Part shown: piece after piece, positions 62,596-64,000 of the stretch
Layout: the number at the start of each line of letters is the position of its first letter
Position numbering within the stretch: position 1 is the first letter of the stretch
Assembly: GCF_000372965.1 (NCBI RefSeq)
Contig: NZ_KB890024.1
Span: 682,001 to 746,000 of the forward strand
Length of the DNA: 64,000 nucleotides
DNA from: Hoeflea sp. 108
GTDB lineage: Bacteria > Pseudomonadota > Alphaproteobacteria > Rhizobiales > Rhizobiaceae
Direction of reading: 5' to 3'
Notes under the pieces: generated by a model
What the model was told of the DNA's origin: nothing
What the model saw: only the letters and a program-made list of their open reading frames with translations
Database searches by the model: none
Position numbers and translations under genes: made by a program

Positions 62596-63950
62596 GTGCG
62601 GTCACTTTCGGAAAGGTTGATGGAAGAACCGGAGCCGTGGCTGTCGCCGGAGCGCACCGCATGGGCGGCCATGGTGGTGCCGTGGTTCATGGCCTGCGAG
62701 CGCCGCATCTGTTGCGCCCACGCGGGAGCGGTGCCGGCCGATGCGGATGATGTGGCGGGGGCGGTGCTCCCGCCGCTGACCGTGCCTGCGGTGGATGAGC
62801 CGCCGGTCACACCGAAGGCGGCGCGTGCGCCACCGGAAAAGCTGGATTTGACGCTTTCGGTGGCTTTCGAGACGGCGCGCTTCAAGGGAGAGACGGCGGC
62901 CGAGCCTGCGGCGCGGGCAACACCGCCAAGGCCGGAAGCGACACCGGCCGCGCCGGACTGGCCGAGCGCGCCGACGCTATAGGCTGCGGTTGCCGCGCCC
63001 GCGGCCGTCGCCCCGCCGCGGACGGCAGCGGCCCCGCCGGACAGCGCAGCAGCACCACCCTTGGCGGCGAGCATGGCCCCGCCGCCAGCGGCGACGCCTG
63101 CACCTGCGACCGCAAGCCCGGTTCCCACGGCTGCGCCCGCGCCGAGCTGCGGGCCGCCCGAGACGATGCCGTTGGCGATGCCGGGGCCGAAGATACCGAG
63201 GCCGAGCAGCGACAGCGCGGCGAGCACAATCGCCATGGCGTCGTCGATGCTCGGGGTTGCACCGCCGAAACCGGCCGTGAATTGCGAGAACAGGGTCGAG
63301 CCGATGCCGATGATGACGGCGAGCACCAAGACCTTGATGCCGGACGACACTACGTTGCCGAGCACCTTTTCGGCCATGAAGGCGGTCTTGCCGAACAGGC
63401 CGAAGGGGATCAGCACGAAGCCGGCAAGCGTGGTCAGCTTGAACTCGATCAGGGTCACGAAAAGCTGGATGGCGAGGATGAAAAAGGCCAGCACCACCAG
63501 CGCCCATGCGAACAGCAGGCACGCGATCTGGATGAAGTTCTCGAAAAAGGCGATCCAGCCCATCAGGTCGGAAATGGAATCGAGCAGCGGGCGGCCGGCG
63601 TCGAGGCCGGTCTGCGCGACACGGCCCGGCCGCATCAGATCGGTGACGGAAAAGCCGGTGCCCGACGCCATGAGGCCGAGGCCGGCGAAGCTCTCGAAGA
63701 CGATGCGGGCGAGGTTGTTCCAATTGCTGATGATGTAGGCGAAGACGCCGACGAACAGGGTCTTCTTGACCAGCCGCGCGATAATGTCGTCATCCGCGCC
63801 CCATGCCCAAAAGAGCGCGGCGAGCGTCACGTCGATGACGATCAGCGTCGTGGCGATGAAGGCGACCTCGCCGCCGAGCAGGCCAAACCCCGAGTCGATG
63901 TAGGAGGTGAAGACCCCGAGAAAATTGTCGATGACGCCCGTGTTGCCCAT
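62592..63950 (-). CDS. trbL: Conjugal transfer protein TrbL (VirB6-like)
   Basis: Polytopic inner-membrane channel subunit of 452 residues. About six to seven helices lie in residues 25-260. A Gly/Ala-rich region with GAAAVG/GGAAA runs (about 262-345) and a Ser/Gly/Thr-rich cytosolic tail follow. Length and the low-complexity C-terminus are typical of ICE TrbL proteins. It starts two nt after the preceding stop and is coupled to trbF. Confidence 0.95.
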   Translation of the reverse strand: MGNTGVIDNFLGVFTSYIDSGFGLLGGEVAFIATTLIVIDVTLAALFWAWGADDDIIARLVKKTLFVGVFAYIISNWNNLARIVFESFAGLGLMASGTGFSVTDLMRPGRVAQTGLDAGRPLLDSISDLMGWIAFFENFIQIACLLFAWALVVLAFFILAIQLFVTLIEFKLTTLAGFVLIPFGLFGKTAFMAEKVLGNVVSSGIKVLVLAVIIGIGSTLFSQFTAGFGGATPSIDDAMAIVLAALSLLGLGIFGPGIANGIVSGGPQLGAGAAVGTGLAVAGAGVAAGGGAMLAAKGGAAALSGGAAAVRGGATAAGAATAAYSVGALGQSGAAGVASGLGGVARAAGSAAVSPLKRAVSKATESVKSSFSGGARAAFGVTGGSSTAGTVSGGSTAPATSSASAGTAPAWAQQMRRSQAMNHGTTMAAHAVRSGDSHGSGSSINLSESDRT

Positions 63951-63952
63951 GG

Positions 63953-64000
63953 TCAGCGCGCCTCGCTGCGATCACGGCCGAGGAAGCGGTCGCGGGATTC
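63953..64000 (-). CDS. C-terminal end of a TrbK-alt-like entry exclusion protein (partial)
   Basis: Only the last 15 codons are visible (ESRDRFLGRDRSEAR, then stop), two nt before the trbL ATG. The RDRFLGR wording and position between trbJ and trbL match TrbK-alt proteins of ICE trb operons. The rest lies outside the window. Confidence 0.6.
   Translation of the reverse strand, partial: ESRDRFLGRDRSEAR

Larger units (their letters stand above)
56296..64000. mobile_element. End of an integrative conjugative element (ICE), partial
   Basis: From the tRNA-Arg 3' end to the window edge, all genes except one read leftward. They are a serine recombinase, a TumE/TumA-type toxin-antitoxin pair, a small unknown gene, DUF2274, trbI, trbG, trbF, trbL and trbK-alt. 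This recombinase plus trb order is typical of proteobacterial ICEs with a P-type (trb) conjugation system. The other boundary, with traG, trbB-E, relaxase and cargo, lies beyond 64000. The 3' tRNA segment 56296-56325 is the candidate attachment core. Confidence 0.88.

Overview
The window is chromosomal DNA of an alphaproteobacterium of the order Rhizobiales. Mesorhizobium, Aminobacter and related Phyllobacteriaceae fit best. The evidence is uniformly high G+C, the protein families, the gene orders (SRP RNA-dnaX-ebfC, rpmH-rnpA-yidC-engB, def-fmt-truA) and intergenic repeats and palindromes typical of that group. No rRNA, CRISPR array or prophage is visible.

Layout. 1-5.5 kb: a YejABE-type peptide ABC importer read leftward, with two tandem solute-binding proteins. 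5.6-10.2 kb: membrane cytochrome c, kdsB, pheA, nudC, a HIT protein and a DUF1772 membrane protein. 10.2-18 kb: SRP RNA, dnaX, ebfC, a LysR regulator, a zinc alcohol dehydrogenase, a SleB-type hydrolase, recR and a MltB-type transglycosylase whose leader carries a perfect 38-bp palindrome. 18-24.4 kb: two LLM flavin oxidoreductases, a coiled-coil protein, a guanidinium exporter (gdx/sugE) behind a two-hairpin guanidine-II riboswitch, a CDF transporter, a GFA protein and rmuC. 24.5-40.4 kb: a core block (def, fmt, truA, dapE, dapD, a LOG protein and a HAD nucleotidase) interrupted by accessory pieces: a decayed vapC, an Lrp regulator/MFS pair, an esterase, a GGDEF protein and panE.

40.5-54.6 kb: a second GGDEF protein, MFS and DMT transporters, phenylalanine hydroxylase with a divergent Lrp regulator, a MarR regulator with a divergent mini-membrane protein, argB, an ECF sigma/anti-sigma/fasciclin set, msrB, engB, a CatB-type acetyltransferase, yidC, rnpA and rpmH. 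An orphan sensor kinase and tRNA-Arg(ACG) follow.

56.3-64 kb: one end of an integrative conjugative element lying against the tRNA-Arg 3' end. It has a serine recombinase in a tightly overlapping operon with a TumE/TumA-type toxin-antitoxin pair, then a DUF2274 gene and trbI, trbG, trbF, trbL and trbK-alt of a P-type conjugative type IV secretion system. A stand-alone SnoaL-like gene sits in reverse orientation exactly at the trbF/trbG junction and has displaced the trbG start codon. The element runs off the window.

The observations most worth following are the riboswitch-exporter unit, the trbF/trbG insertion, the recombinase-tRNA boundary with its embedded toxin-antitoxin pair, the tandem ECF-type promoters before the fasciclin gene, and a structured gene-free stretch near 51.7 kb. 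None is a clearly new system. All functional calls come from reading the sequence without database searches.
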